From: Galbibacter sp038433465
GTDB taxonomy: Bacteria > Bacteroidota > Bacteroidia > Flavobacteriales > Flavobacteriaceae
NCBI RefSeq assembly: GCF_038433465.1
Contig: NZ_JAESVF010000001.1
Coordinates: 434,001-498,000 of the forward strand
Reading direction: 5' to 3'
Length of the DNA: 64,000 bases
Of the stretch, positions 25,630 to 34,114 are shown in pieces. The stretch's first letter is position 1, and every line of letters starts with the position of its first letter. Under the pieces are notes generated by a model. That model made no database searches. It saw nothing but the letters and a program-made list of their open reading frames with translations, and was not told the origin of the DNA. The position numbers and the translations under genes are program-made.

Positions 25630-26235
25630 TTAGTTTTTGTTTTCGTTAATAAATTCATTTAAAATTTTTAGCCCTTCATCGGTGGCTATTCCGCGGATAT
25701 GATATTCTAAAAACTTTGTTGCCAAATCGTCGGGATTGTACAATTCGCTAGGGAAAATTTCGGTGTCTTTTATTCCAACCATCCCGCTAAAATAAATTCG
25801 AGCGATAAAATCGATGTCCAATTCTTCTCGGAAAAGTCCCATTTCGATACCTTTTCCAATATTTACTGAAACACTTTCTCGCATCACTTCAAATTGCTTC
25901 CCTATGAGCCTATCATAAATTCTTGGATAATATTTTTTTAGTTGAAATTGCGCCGACGATTTTTTATCTTTCATGTAGTCGCTGGCAAATTTTTTAATAT
26001 GAAACAACTCTTCAATAGGATTATGCGCTGCTTCACAAATAAACTCTATCCCGCTACAAATCGATTCAAAAATGTAAAATGCTGTTTCTTCAACTAAAAC
26101 TGTTTTGGTTTTAAAATGCTGATAAATAGTTTTTTTCGACATCCCTAACTCGTCAGCAATATCATCCATCGTAACGCTTTTAAACCCAAGGCTCAAAAAC
26201 ATTTCTGTTGCTTTATCAAGTATTTTTTCTTTCAT
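25630..26235 (-). CDS. TetR/AcrR-family repressor of the efflux operon
   Basis: The N-terminal helix-turn-helix 'GFKSVTMDDIADELGMSKKT' followed by 'IYQHFKTK' (residues ~18-46) is the TetR DNA-binding domain. The remaining ~150 residues form the helical ligand-binding and dimer domain. The gene is the first of the TetR-TolC-adaptor-RND operon. A 28-bp inverted repeat covers its -33 element (see 26257-26284), which indicates that it represses its own operon and is released by a substrate of the pump. The start codon follows the -7 box by only 8 bases. Confidence 0.92.
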   Translation of the reverse strand: MKEKILDKATEMFLSLGFKSVTMDDIADELGMSKKTIYQHFKTKTVLVEETAFYIFESICSGIEFICEAAHNPIEELFHIKKFASDYMKDKKSSAQFQLKKYYPRIYDRLIGKQFEVMRESVSVNIGKGIEMGLFREELDIDFIARIYFSGMVGIKDTEIFPSELYNPDDLATKFLEYHIRGIATDEGLKILNEFINENKN

Positions 26236-26243
26236 ATCGGGTG

Positions 26244-26273
26244 CAAATATAGTGTAGGAAACTTTAAAAACAA
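26244..26273 (-). promoter_or_regulatory. Promoter of the efflux operon
   Basis: On the minus strand, TTG (26273-26271) and TATATTTG (26251-26244) are separated by exactly 19 bases. This is a full match to the Bacteroidota -33/-7 promoter and one of the best promoters in the window. Confidence 0.8.
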
Positions 26274-26284
26274 TAAAAGTTTCC
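26257..26284. promoter_or_regulatory. TetR-type operator overlapping the -33 element
   Basis: A perfect inverted repeat, GGAAACTTT-N10-AAAGTTTCC, overlaps the TTG of the operon promoter. Its location directly upstream of a tetR-family gene and its symmetry support autoregulation. Binding is inferred. Confidence 0.7.
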
Positions 26285-26318
26285 AGAGTATTTTCAATTA
26301 TTTAACATGAAAATGCAA

Positions 26319-26348
26319 TTGACAAATTTTTTAAATATGGTATTTTAG
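26319..26348 (+). promoter_or_regulatory. Promoter of the polyprenyl synthase gene
   Basis: TTG at 26319-26321 is followed after 19 bases by TATTTTAG (26341-26348), one mismatch from TAnnTTTG. The start codon lies 15 bases later. The TetR operator is 35 bases upstream, so the two divergent promoters are close but their elements do not overlap. Confidence 0.55.
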
Positions 26349-26363
26349 CCAAAAATTGACTTT

Positions 26364-27338
26364 ATGCTTTCGATTGACGCTTACAGAGATGCATTTTTAG
26401 CGCATTTAGAAAAGGAGACGCTTGTTAAAGAACCTAAAAACTTATACCAACCCATCCACTATATTTTAAATTTAGGAGGGAAACGTTTGCGTCCGGTTTT
26501 AACGTTAATGACGGCAGATATTTTCGGAAGCAACTACAAAGAAGCAATGCATGCCGCTATGGCCATCGAGATGTTTCACAACTTCTCGTTAGTACACGAC
26601 GACATTATGGATGATGCGCCGCTACGCAGAGGAAAAACAACCGTTCATGAAAAATGGGACATCAACACAGGGATACTTTCTGGAGATGCTATGCTGATTG
26701 TAGCGTATCAATTTTTTGAAAATTACGATGCTGAAACTTTTCAGCAATTAGCAAAACTTTTCAGTAAAACAGCCATCGAAGTTTGTGAGGGGCAGCAATA
26801 CGATGTTGATTTTGAAACTAGAGACGATGTTACCATTAAAGAGTACCTAAAAATGATTACATACAAAACTGCGGTTTTGGTGGGCGCTGCTATGAAAATG
26901 GGAGCTATAATTGGCAAAACTCCCGAAAAAGAAGCCCAAGCTATTTATGACTTCGGACTGAATTTAGGAATTGCTTTTCAATTAAAAGACGATTATTTAG
27001 ACGCATTTGGAGATGAAGCTACCTTTGGAAAACAAATTGGCGGCGACATTATTGAAAACAAAAAAACCTATTTGTATTTAAAAACTTTGGAGCAACTCTC
27101 TACGGAAGAAGCCACGCAATTAATGCATCTTTACGCTATCAATCCAACAGATACTTCAAGTAAAATACAGGCGGTAAAAGAGCTCATGGTACAAAGCAAA
27201 GCAGCCGAAGCTACGCTACAAGCCATTGAAAACTACACCAACAAAGCCTTAAACATCCTTGACGATTTGTCTTTAGAAACCTCTAAAAAAGAAATTTTAA
27301 AATCGTTCGCACATATGTTAATGGGGCGGGAGGTTTAA
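26364..27338 (+). CDS. Short-chain polyprenyl diphosphate synthase
   Basis: The enzyme adds isopentenyl diphosphate units to an allylic primer. The 324-residue sequence has both aspartate-rich motifs: the first is DDIMDD (79-84), followed by 'APLRRG', and the second is 'LKDDYLDAFGD'. An aromatic residue (F74) stands at position -5 before the first motif and there is no insertion in that motif. In the family this pattern favours C20-like or shorter products over long quinone side chains. Candidate roles are carotenoid or lipid precursors. The stop codon overlaps the 3' end of the convergent TonB receptor gene by 4 bases. Confidence 0.92.
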   Translation: MLSIDAYRDAFLAHLEKETLVKEPKNLYQPIHYILNLGGKRLRPVLTLMTADIFGSNYKEAMHAAMAIEMFHNFSLVHDDIMDDAPLRRGKTTVHEKWDINTGILSGDAMLIVAYQFFENYDAETFQQLAKLFSKTAIEVCEGQQYDVDFETRDDVTIKEYLKMITYKTAVLVGAAMKMGAIIGKTPEKEAQAIYDFGLNLGIAFQLKDDYLDAFGDEATFGKQIGGDIIENKKTYLYLKTLEQLSTEEATQLMHLYAINPTDTSSKIQAVKELMVQSKAAEATLQAIENYTNKALNILDDLSLETSKKEILKSFAHMLMGREV

Positions 27339-29602
27339 TCCAATACATACCTTAATCCCAAAAACCCTCTAATTCCTTGATTAGGACCATACACATACGA
27401 AGGGTCAAACGTTAATGCGTACGGATTGTCGGGAGTGGATACTGCATTTCCTTGAGCGTCGAAAACTACATTTTTGTCAAATGGATCATCGGCACGTGCA
27501 ATTATAAACGGAGCTCCCTTATTTGGTGTCCAGTTTAATAAATTCTTCACGCCTCCATAAATCTCAAAATTTTTCAGTTTTGAGTATGTTAATTGTATGT
27601 TTTGAATACTCCAAAATGGAGAATATTCAGGTCTTGGATCTAAATCGCTTAACAGTGGTAATCGCATCGGTCCATATACATTTCCGGTGTAATCGATATT
27701 TAAATTCCATAGTAAAATTTTATACGACACTCCCCAAGTTCCAGAAAATTGTTCGGTAAGTATCTGGCGAGTTGTTTGTCCGTTTTCAGTTTGAGAAACA
27801 TCCATCAAAGTGGCTCCAACATTTACTTTTATACCATTACTAAAAACTACATCGCCATTTACGCTTATTCCTTTACTAACAGCATACCCTTCCAAATTGT
27901 CATAAATTATTTGGTTGGGATTCGTATCATAATCAGGTAAAATCATGTTCGAAAAATAGGTGTACCAAGCAGAAAAATCTATTCCAATAAACGTATTATT
28001 TTCCGTATAAATTTTCTTCAAATAGTTAAGATTTACATTATAAGACTGCTCAGGTTCTAGCGATTCTGTAATTACCACATCTCTTGCTCCTGTTAGCGCT
28101 GCATGATCTTCAGTAAATAAATTTACCACTCTAAAACCTGTTCCTGCATTCAATCTAAAAATATCATTTTCAGTAAAACTCCACTTATAAGCAACTCTCG
28201 GCGTAAAAATAGAACCGTGTCGTTTATCATAATCGTAACGAGCGCCAAGCAACAATGTGTGTGCTTTGTTAAAAGTAATTTCGTCTTGCACAAAAACACT
28301 TGGAATAGCCACTTCATCTGGGCGGTTATTTTCTTCGGAAGCTGTTACAGGCGTATTATCGTCGTAATAATTGTATCGAAGCGCGGTTCCGAAAAGCAAA
28401 TCATGGTTGGAAAGTGTTTTATTCCAAGTAAACTGTCCAAAAGCTATCTGCTGATCGGCCAAAAATGGAGTGTCGCCATACACCGAATTTTGATGATGAT
28501 TGGTATAAGAAAATGTAAAAACCACAGGAGCATCTATTGGCAATTGATATTTCCCAAGCACTTCCCAACGCGAGGTGTAAATACTTTCGCCATAAATCTC
28601 ATCGCCTCCTCGGTATGCTGGCGTCCATTGCATTTCGCCACCCCATCTGTCTTCATAATAATATCGCATCGCAACCGAAAAAAGTCGGTTTTCTGGCCTT
28701 TGTACATCTAATTTTTGAAAAACTGATATTCTATTTTGCAATGCAACATCCGTAAAATTATCCTCATTTTTATCAATCGTTTGGTTAAAATTAAAATAAT
28801 TAGCACCCAATAAATAAGAAACTTTATCGCTCAAAAGTGCTTTGTATCCAAGGTCTAAATTGTATTCTCCCCAAGATGTTGCAAAGGCATCAACAGAAAG
28901 TTTTGGCGCATACAAAGGCGTTTTTGTAATGATATTTATAAGTCCGCCAACAGCTTCACTCCCGTACAAAGAAGAAGCAGGTCCTTTTACAACTTCCATA
29001 CGCTCTATTAACGAATTCGGAATTCCAGAAAGTCCATACACCGTTGAAAGTCCGCTCACAATTGGCATCCCATCTATCAAAACCATTGTATAAGGTCCCT
29101 CCAATCCATTTATATGAATATCGCCCGTATTACAAATATTACAATTGAGTTGCGGCCTTACGCCGTTAATATTTTGAAGCGCTTCAAACACATTGGCAGT
29201 AGGATTTTTTTTAAAAAAAGCAGGTTTATAAACTTCAACTGGCACAGGTGTTTCCATCCTACTTACAGCTTTTAAAGTTCCTGTAACTACCACCTCATCG
29301 AGTGATGAGTTTTCTTTTAAATCAAAATGAATCTGTACGTTTTCATTTTTTAACTCTATATTTTTTACTGCTGAAACAAAACCAGTATACGAAGCTACAA
29401 CTACATGTTTTTTTTGCTGAAGTCCCTCCAATTTAAAATTCCCATTTTCATCGGTAATTGTTCCTTTTGAAGTTCCTTTTATTACAATATTGGCATACGG
29501 AAGCGGTTCGCCATTATTGGATACTGTTCCAGAAATTTGCTGCGATTTTACTTCATCAACCACAAAAAACATGAATAATAAGCTAGTTAGAAATATTTTC
29601 AT
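27335..29602 (-). CDS. TonB-dependent receptor, probably for metal or metal chelate
   Basis: The 755 residues comprise a signal peptide ('SLLFMFFVVDEVKSQQ'), a CarboxypepD_reg-like domain ('GEPLPYANIVIKGTSKGTIT'), a TonB box-like 'LDEVVVTG' and a plug with 'NCNICNTGDIHINGLEG', then the barrel. The CxxC in the plug and 'VKGPASSLYGSEAVGGLINI' are typical of vitamin B12, heme or chelate receptors. The gene is divergent from a DtxR-family regulator gene with two short palindromes between them, so it probably carries an iron, manganese or zinc compound. The exact ligand is unknown. Confidence 0.92.
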   Translation of the reverse strand: MKIFLTSLLFMFFVVDEVKSQQISGTVSNNGEPLPYANIVIKGTSKGTITDENGNFKLEGLQQKKHVVVASYTGFVSAVKNIELKNENVQIHFDLKENSSLDEVVVTGTLKAVSRMETPVPVEVYKPAFFKKNPTANVFEALQNINGVRPQLNCNICNTGDIHINGLEGPYTMVLIDGMPIVSGLSTVYGLSGIPNSLIERMEVVKGPASSLYGSEAVGGLINIITKTPLYAPKLSVDAFATSWGEYNLDLGYKALLSDKVSYLLGANYFNFNQTIDKNEDNFTDVALQNRISVFQKLDVQRPENRLFSVAMRYYYEDRWGGEMQWTPAYRGGDEIYGESIYTSRWEVLGKYQLPIDAPVVFTFSYTNHHQNSVYGDTPFLADQQIAFGQFTWNKTLSNHDLLFGTALRYNYYDDNTPVTASEENNRPDEVAIPSVFVQDEITFNKAHTLLLGARYDYDKRHGSIFTPRVAYKWSFTENDIFRLNAGTGFRVVNLFTEDHAALTGARDVVITESLEPEQSYNVNLNYLKKIYTENNTFIGIDFSAWYTYFSNMILPDYDTNPNQIIYDNLEGYAVSKGISVNGDVVFSNGIKVNVGATLMDVSQTENGQTTRQILTEQFSGTWGVSYKILLWNLNIDYTGNVYGPMRLPLLSDLDPRPEYSPFWSIQNIQLTYSKLKNFEIYGGVKNLLNWTPNKGAPFIIARADDPFDKNVVFDAQGNAVSTPDNPYALTFDPSYVYGPNQGIRGFLGLRYVLD

Positions 29603-29637
29603 TTTAGTTTAAAATAATTTTTAGACAAAACTAAAAA
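29601..29637. promoter_or_regulatory. Two inverted repeats: candidate DtxR operators
   Basis: ATTTTA-GTT-TAAAAT (29601-29615) and TTTTTAG-N6-CTAAAAA (29618-29637) are both perfect inverted repeats. They lie between the divergent TonB receptor and DtxR-family genes. The second ends just before the putative -33 element of the regulator gene. Such AT-rich palindromes fit DtxR/MntR-like sites. Binding is inferred. Confidence 0.55.
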
Positions 29638-29638
29638 T

Positions 29639-29667
29639 TTGTTTTTGAAAATAAAAATGTATTTTTG
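29639..29667 (+). promoter_or_regulatory. Promoter of the dtxR-zip unit
   Basis: TTG (29639-29641), an 18-base spacer and TATTTTTG (29660-29667) form a good -33/-7 pair. The start codon used here lies 20 bases after the -7 box. This also argues against the earlier in-frame ATG at 29639, which would sit inside the promoter. Confidence 0.7.
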
Positions 29668-29686
29668 CATAAGTATAAATAGTAAG

Positions 29687-30340
29687 ATGACACTTTCAGA
29701 AGAAGATTATATAAAAGCGATTTATCATTTATCTAAAGACGATCAAAAAGGGGTTTCTACCAATGCCATTGCAGCACAAATGGAAACAAAAGCATCGTCT
29801 GTAACCGATATGATTAAAAAGTTGGCAGAAAAAGAAATCCTTCATTATAAAAAATATCAAGGAGCTCGATTGACGGATAAAGGAAAGGTATATGCCGCAA
29901 AAATCATCAGGAAGCATCGACTATGGGAATTCTTTTTGGTTGAAAAGCTTAACTTTTCGTGGGATGAAGTGCATGATATTGCTGAAGAATTAGAGCACAT
30001 TAAAAGTGAAAAGCTTATCGAAAAACTGGATGCTTTTTTAGATTTCCCAAGAGTTGACCCACACGGAGACCCGATTCCAGATAAAAACGGACATATTAAA
30101 AAATTAGAAAAGAGTTTACTTTCTTCAGTAAAAAAAGGAGAAACAGGTATTGTAGTGGGTGTAAAAGATTCTTCATCAGAATTTTTAAAATACCTCAACA
30201 AACTCAACATATCGCTTGGAGAACAGATTACGGTAGTAAGCAAAGAGCCTTTCGACAACTCCATGACCATTTTATTAAACACTACCGAACTGAACATTTC
30301 GGCATTAACCGCCAACAATATTTACCTTAAAACGAAGTAA
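29687..30340 (+). CDS. DtxR/MntR-family metal-dependent transcriptional regulator
   Basis: I start the protein at 'MTLSEEDYIKAIYHL', which is the standard beginning of the family and follows the promoter; an upstream in-frame ATG would overlap it. The 217 residues contain a winged helix ('VSTNAIAAQMETKASSVTDM'), a metal-binding dimer domain with 'AEELEHIKSEKL' and 'DPHGDPIPD', and a C-terminal SH3-like FeoA domain. The protein represses uptake genes when Fe or Mn is bound. The gene is followed after 2 bases by a ZIP transporter gene and is divergent from a TonB receptor, its likely targets. Confidence 0.93.
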   Translation: MTLSEEDYIKAIYHLSKDDQKGVSTNAIAAQMETKASSVTDMIKKLAEKEILHYKKYQGARLTDKGKVYAAKIIRKHRLWEFFLVEKLNFSWDEVHDIAEELEHIKSEKLIEKLDAFLDFPRVDPHGDPIPDKNGHIKKLEKSLLSSVKKGETGIVVGVKDSSSEFLKYLNKLNISLGEQITVVSKEPFDNSMTILLNTTELNISALTANNIYLKTK

Positions 30341-30342
30341 TT

Positions 30343-31167
30343 ATGTTTGATAATCTTATAGAATATTTCAAAAACATAGATCCAACTTTAGCCGCACTTT
30401 ACGCCACTTTATTTACTTGGGGAATGACCGCACTTGGTGCTGCCTTAGTGTTTTTCTTTAAAAAAATGAATCGTCGTCTTTTTGACGGTTTACTAGGTTT
30501 TACTGGGGGTGTAATGGTTGCTGCAAGTTTTTGGAGTTTGCTAGCTCCAGGAATAGAAATGAGCTCTGGCGAAGGTTTTGCAAAAACTATCCCGGCAGTT
30601 ACAGGGTTTGCCTTGGGTGCACTTTTTATTTTTGCTTTGGATAAAGTTTTGCCGCACTTGCATGTAAACTTTAAAATGAGTGAAAAAGAAGGAATTAAAA
30701 CTCCTTGGCATAAATCGGTTTTACTAACATTGGCAATTACCATGCACAACATCCCTGAAGGCTTGGCTATTGGTGTTTTGTTTGGCGGCGTTGCAGCAGG
30801 TATTCCAGAAGCATCCATCGAAGGCGCTGTTATCTTGGCTTTAGGAATTGGAATTCAAAACTTCCCTGAAGGTTTTGCTGTTGCTATGCCACTGCGCGGG
30901 TTAGGATTAAGCAGATGGAAAAGTTTTAACTACGGACAATTATCAGCTATTGTTGAGCCAGTAGCAGCTGTACTAGGTGCTTGGGCTGTACTTACTTTTC
31001 AACCCATTTTACCATACGCACTTTGTTTTGCCGCTGGTGCAATGATATTTGTAGTTGTAGAAGAAGTGGTTCCAGAGTCGCAACAAGCAAACCACACCGA
31101 TATTTCCACACTTGGATTTATTGGAGGTTTTATTGTGATGATGACGTTGGACGTAGCTTTAGGGTAA
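30343..31167 (+). CDS. ZIP-family divalent metal transporter
   Basis: The 274-residue protein has about eight membrane helices and the ZIP metal path motifs in helices 4 and 5: 'MHNIPEGLAIG' and 'IQNFPEGFAVAMPL'. The family moves Zn, Fe or Mn towards the cytoplasm. The 'RRLFDGLLGFTGGVMVAASFWSL' segment is a typical ZIP N-terminal stretch. It is 2 bases downstream of the dtxR-like gene and probably co-transcribed with it. The stop codon is 2 bases from the end of a convergent gene. Confidence 0.92.
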   Translation: MFDNLIEYFKNIDPTLAALYATLFTWGMTALGAALVFFFKKMNRRLFDGLLGFTGGVMVAASFWSLLAPGIEMSSGEGFAKTIPAVTGFALGALFIFALDKVLPHLHVNFKMSEKEGIKTPWHKSVLLTLAITMHNIPEGLAIGVLFGGVAAGIPEASIEGAVILALGIGIQNFPEGFAVAMPLRGLGLSRWKSFNYGQLSAIVEPVAAVLGAWAVLTFQPILPYALCFAAGAMIFVVVEEVVPESQQANHTDISTLGFIGGFIVMMTLDVALG

Positions 31168-31169
31168 TT

Positions 31170-31619
31170 TTATTTTGCTGAAGAAGTATGGTCGCTAATA
31201 ATGAGCCATTGGCCATCAAACTTACGCCAAACCAAGGTGAAATAACCGCTTAAATCGCCTACAGTTCTACTTAAATGAAAAGAACCTATCATTTGAGCAA
31301 CATCCTCTTTTACTTGTTGCAATTTAATAACCTCAAATGTTAGTTTTCCCATAGCTGTTGTGTTTGGGTAGCTTTTTAAATACCGTGCTTTGGTTGCTTC
31401 CCAACCAAAAATAGGACCAGAACTACCCACAAAAGCTAAATCATCTGACTTCCAATAACCTTCCATAAAAGCAGAAATATCACCACGATTCCAAGCATTT
31501 TCTTGTTTTGTAAAAACATCCATAATTTCAGACTTATTAATGTCTGAAAGTTTTTCTTGAGCTGTAATACTTATAAATGAAATACAACTCAACACTATAG
31601 CAAGAAAGATTTTTTTCAT
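31170..31619 (-). CDS. Secreted SnoaL/NTF2-like (DUF4440-type) protein
   Basis: Residues 1-21 are a signal peptide ('IFLAIVLSCISFISITAQ'). The rest of the 149 residues match an NTF2-like fold with 'QENAWNRGDISAFMEGYWKS', typical of DUF4440/SnoaL-like proteins, and end in 'FDGQWLIISDHTSS'. The family includes ligand-binding or enzymatic proteins with no general function. It is probably periplasmic. The gene is isolated, with a repeat element upstream. Confidence 0.85.
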   Translation of the reverse strand: MKKIFLAIVLSCISFISITAQEKLSDINKSEIMDVFTKQENAWNRGDISAFMEGYWKSDDLAFVGSSGPIFGWEATKARYLKSYPNTTAMGKLTFEVIKLQQVKEDVAQMIGSFHLSRTVGDLSGYFTLVWRKFDGQWLIISDHTSSAK

Positions 31620-31655
31620 TGTTTGAAATTTAAAAGAACAAAATATGAATTTTAA

Positions 31656-31819
31656 TTGAATATCCGTAATGTATCATACCAAGATTAAAATATCAGGTCG
31701 AGCCTGCCTTTGTCGGCAGACAGGCGTAGTCGAGACCCTATTTAAAGCTTGTTAAACCAAATAACCTCTCGACTACGCTCGAGGTGACAGTGCATCATGA
31801 CAAATAGCAGACAATCATA
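31656..31819 (-). repeat. Dispersed hairpin repeat, full copy A
   Basis: This ~164-bp element is in minus orientation and is nearly identical to the copies at 43050 and 47505. It lies 84 bases after the stop of the MutS-like gene, in the same orientation as that gene. Its core is a large inverted repeat whose right arm carries an extra 22-bp hairpin. It has no ORF or transposase. Confidence 0.85.
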
Positions 31820-31902
31820 AATTTTAATTTAGAATCACATATTTGTTTGTCCATTGATTTTTAAAGTGTTTAAATTAAAATGAGGTTTGCAATTCCCATA
31901 TC

Positions 31903-33672
31903 CTAAACAATTCCCATATTTTCTAAAAGGAAGGAAGCATTCATGTTTTCGCAAATTCCATTTTTAAATTTATAGTCAAAAGTTAGTTCTTTATCGTTGA
32001 TAAAAGCTTCGAAAAAATAATTCTCGACTTTCTTATTTTCTTTCGCTACTTCACACAAACTCAAATCGTGTGTGGCAATAATTCCTGTAGAATGCGAAGC
32101 GGAAAGTTTCTCGACAAACTTACGAGACCCAATAGCTTTGTCTTTACTATTGGTTCCTTTTAAAATCTCATCTAAAACCACAAAATAGGTGTCGGTTTTA
32201 ATCTTTTCTACAATGAGTTTCAAGCGTTTTAATTCAGCATAAAAATAAGAAGCATCATCGGTAAGTGAATCGGCTGTACGCATACTTGTAATAAGTTTAA
32301 TCGGCGTATATTCACTAGCAGAAGCACAAACGGGCAAACCACAATTTGCCATAACAATATGTAGCGAAACGGTTCGTAAAAAGGTGCTTTTTCCAGCCAT
32401 ATTAGCTCCAGTAATCACAAAAAAGTGTTCTCTATCAATCTTTAAATCGTTATAAACCAATTTGTTTTCAGTAATTAATGGATGTCCTAACTGCGTCGCT
32501 TTTATTGTTGTAGCATCGTTGTTGATTGTCGGGAAAACGAATTTAGGGTGGTTAAAGACAAAGTTTCCGAGCGAATTATACGCATCAAAAAAAGCAATAA
32601 CCTCAAACCAATTTTCCACTTCATTTTTATGCTTTTCAATCCACTTTTCAATGCGGTGTGTATTGTATCTATCCATCTGAAAAAATGCATTTCCTGGCAC
32701 CGAAATCAACAAATTGGCTCGCTGCTCCAAGGCATCCAACATTTTTGAAAATTGCTTAATGGTTTTTGAAGTTGTAGCACTTTCATTCAACACTATTTGT
32801 TGCTTTTCTTTTAACAAATCGCTTGTAAAAGTAGCTTCTTCTAGTTTTGAAATTAACTGGTAATATTGCTGAAATGTTTCTTGAGTTTTAGAAGCGTATT
32901 CCGACAAAGTATTGACCTCTTTTACCTTGCTTCCGGCTACTATAATTCCGAAGATAAACCAATAAACCACCATCGAACTCGGAATAACATTTGCGTATGC
33001 CAATGCAAAAACAACGAACGAACATACCGAAAAAACATACGGTAACCACGACCAACTTTTTCGGATAATGGGTTTATGTGTTTGTAGCCATTGCACAACA
33101 GTTGCTGCACTAACTTCGGTTTTTACCTGTGATGCCGTGGCACTAAAGTCTTGTCGCCACTCGGGTTTACTAGCCAATTCTTCAATGGCTTTTTGCTTTT
33201 CTGAGATGTTCTCCGTGCTATTTTCAGTATAAAGTTTAACAAGAAATTGTTCGCCAGCCAAGGTTTCGGTTCTATTGCTATACTGAAAAAAACTCCCTCT
33301 CCCGAAGAGGTCGATGTCATGACTAAAATCGTGTTCGTAATTGGCGTATTGTTTGCCATTTTCTAAAAACTGAAAATCTTTTTGCAAAACTTTCAGTTCG
33401 GTTTCATTGATTTCAATTCGTTTTAAAATTTTATTCTTCTGATATTTTACATCGCTATACCTAGAAACTAAAAAGATAAACAGCACAATTCCAACCAGTA
33501 ACACAGGAATTATAACCGTTGTATTTCCCCAGAAAAAATAAAGAATTGCCAATAATGCCAAAAAAACAAGCAGCCTAAAAACACTAAGTGTGGTAAGTGT
33601 TTTTTTGACTGCTTTTAATTGTTGTTGAAAAAGCTTAAGCTCTTCAGTATAATACGTTTGCGGACTTTTCAT
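31903..33672 (-). CDS. Membrane-anchored MutS-related ATPase
   Basis: The C-terminal third of this 589-residue protein is a MutS ATPase domain with Walker A 'GANMAGKST' (422-430), 'SMRTADSLTDDASYFYAEL' and Walker B/signature 'VLDEILKGTNSKDK'. The N-terminal mismatch-recognition domain of MutS is absent. Instead there are hydrophobic segments at residues ~30-70 ('LLVFLALLAILYFFWG' and 'VIIPVLLVGIVLFIFLVS') and ~210-250, so the protein sits in the inner membrane. Such proteins are common in Bacteroidota but their function is not known; classic mismatch repair is unlikely. Confidence 0.88.
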   Translation of the reverse strand: MKSPQTYYTEELKLFQQQLKAVKKTLTTLSVFRLLVFLALLAILYFFWGNTTVIIPVLLVGIVLFIFLVSRYSDVKYQKNKILKRIEINETELKVLQKDFQFLENGKQYANYEHDFSHDIDLFGRGSFFQYSNRTETLAGEQFLVKLYTENSTENISEKQKAIEELASKPEWRQDFSATASQVKTEVSAATVVQWLQTHKPIIRKSWSWLPYVFSVCSFVVFALAYANVIPSSMVVYWFIFGIIVAGSKVKEVNTLSEYASKTQETFQQYYQLISKLEEATFTSDLLKEKQQIVLNESATTSKTIKQFSKMLDALEQRANLLISVPGNAFFQMDRYNTHRIEKWIEKHKNEVENWFEVIAFFDAYNSLGNFVFNHPKFVFPTINNDATTIKATQLGHPLITENKLVYNDLKIDREHFFVITGANMAGKSTFLRTVSLHIVMANCGLPVCASASEYTPIKLITSMRTADSLTDDASYFYAELKRLKLIVEKIKTDTYFVVLDEILKGTNSKDKAIGSRKFVEKLSASHSTGIIATHDLSLCEVAKENKKVENYFFEAFINDKELTFDYKFKNGICENMNASFLLENMGIV

Positions 33673-33749
33673 TTAAAATATTTTTGCATAGCAGATTTGT
33701 GCACCTACCAAAACTAACCAAATATTCTAAACTGTAAGCCAAAAAATGT

Positions 33750-33944
33750 TTATTCTTCTAGGCTTCGTAAATATTGTTGCTTGTATGCCGCTTTTTGTTT
33801 TGTTTGTCTTTTTGTTTCTGAAGGTTTTGTGTATTGCTGTCTGTCACGCAACTCTTGAAGCACTTTCGTGTTTCTAAATTTACGCTTGTAACGTTTTAAC
33901 GCTCTTTCAATACTCTCTCCTTCTTTTACTACAGTTTTTAACAT
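33750..33944 (-). CDS. rpsU: 30S ribosomal protein S21
   Basis: This 64-residue, very basic protein matches bS21: 'VKEGESIERALKRYKRKF' at the N-terminus and 'LQELRDRQQYTKPSETKRQ' downstream. bS21 lies near the anti-Shine-Dalgarno sequence in the small subunit and in Bacteroidota has been linked to the weak use of Shine-Dalgarno sites. It appears to be monocistronic. The 170-base region upstream shows no recognisable -7 box. Confidence 0.95.
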   Translation of the reverse strand: MLKTVVKEGESIERALKRYKRKFRNTKVLQELRDRQQYTKPSETKRQTKQKAAYKQQYLRSLEE

Positions 33945-34114
33945 ATGTCGTTTTTAATGTTCGTACTATCTACATTATAACAAAATAAACGAGAAACGCT
34001 GTTAAAAAAGCAATAAAATTTAAATACACTGAGTTTGAAACCCACTATAGTCTGGGAAACAAACAAGTACAGAAATTAAATTTTTAAAACGAAAAAACTA
34101 AAAACAGCTTGATT

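Noticed and set aside
29639..29686. Upstream in-frame ATG of the DtxR-family gene
   Set aside because: It lies inside the -33/-7 promoter, and the family starts at the later MTLSEEDY.
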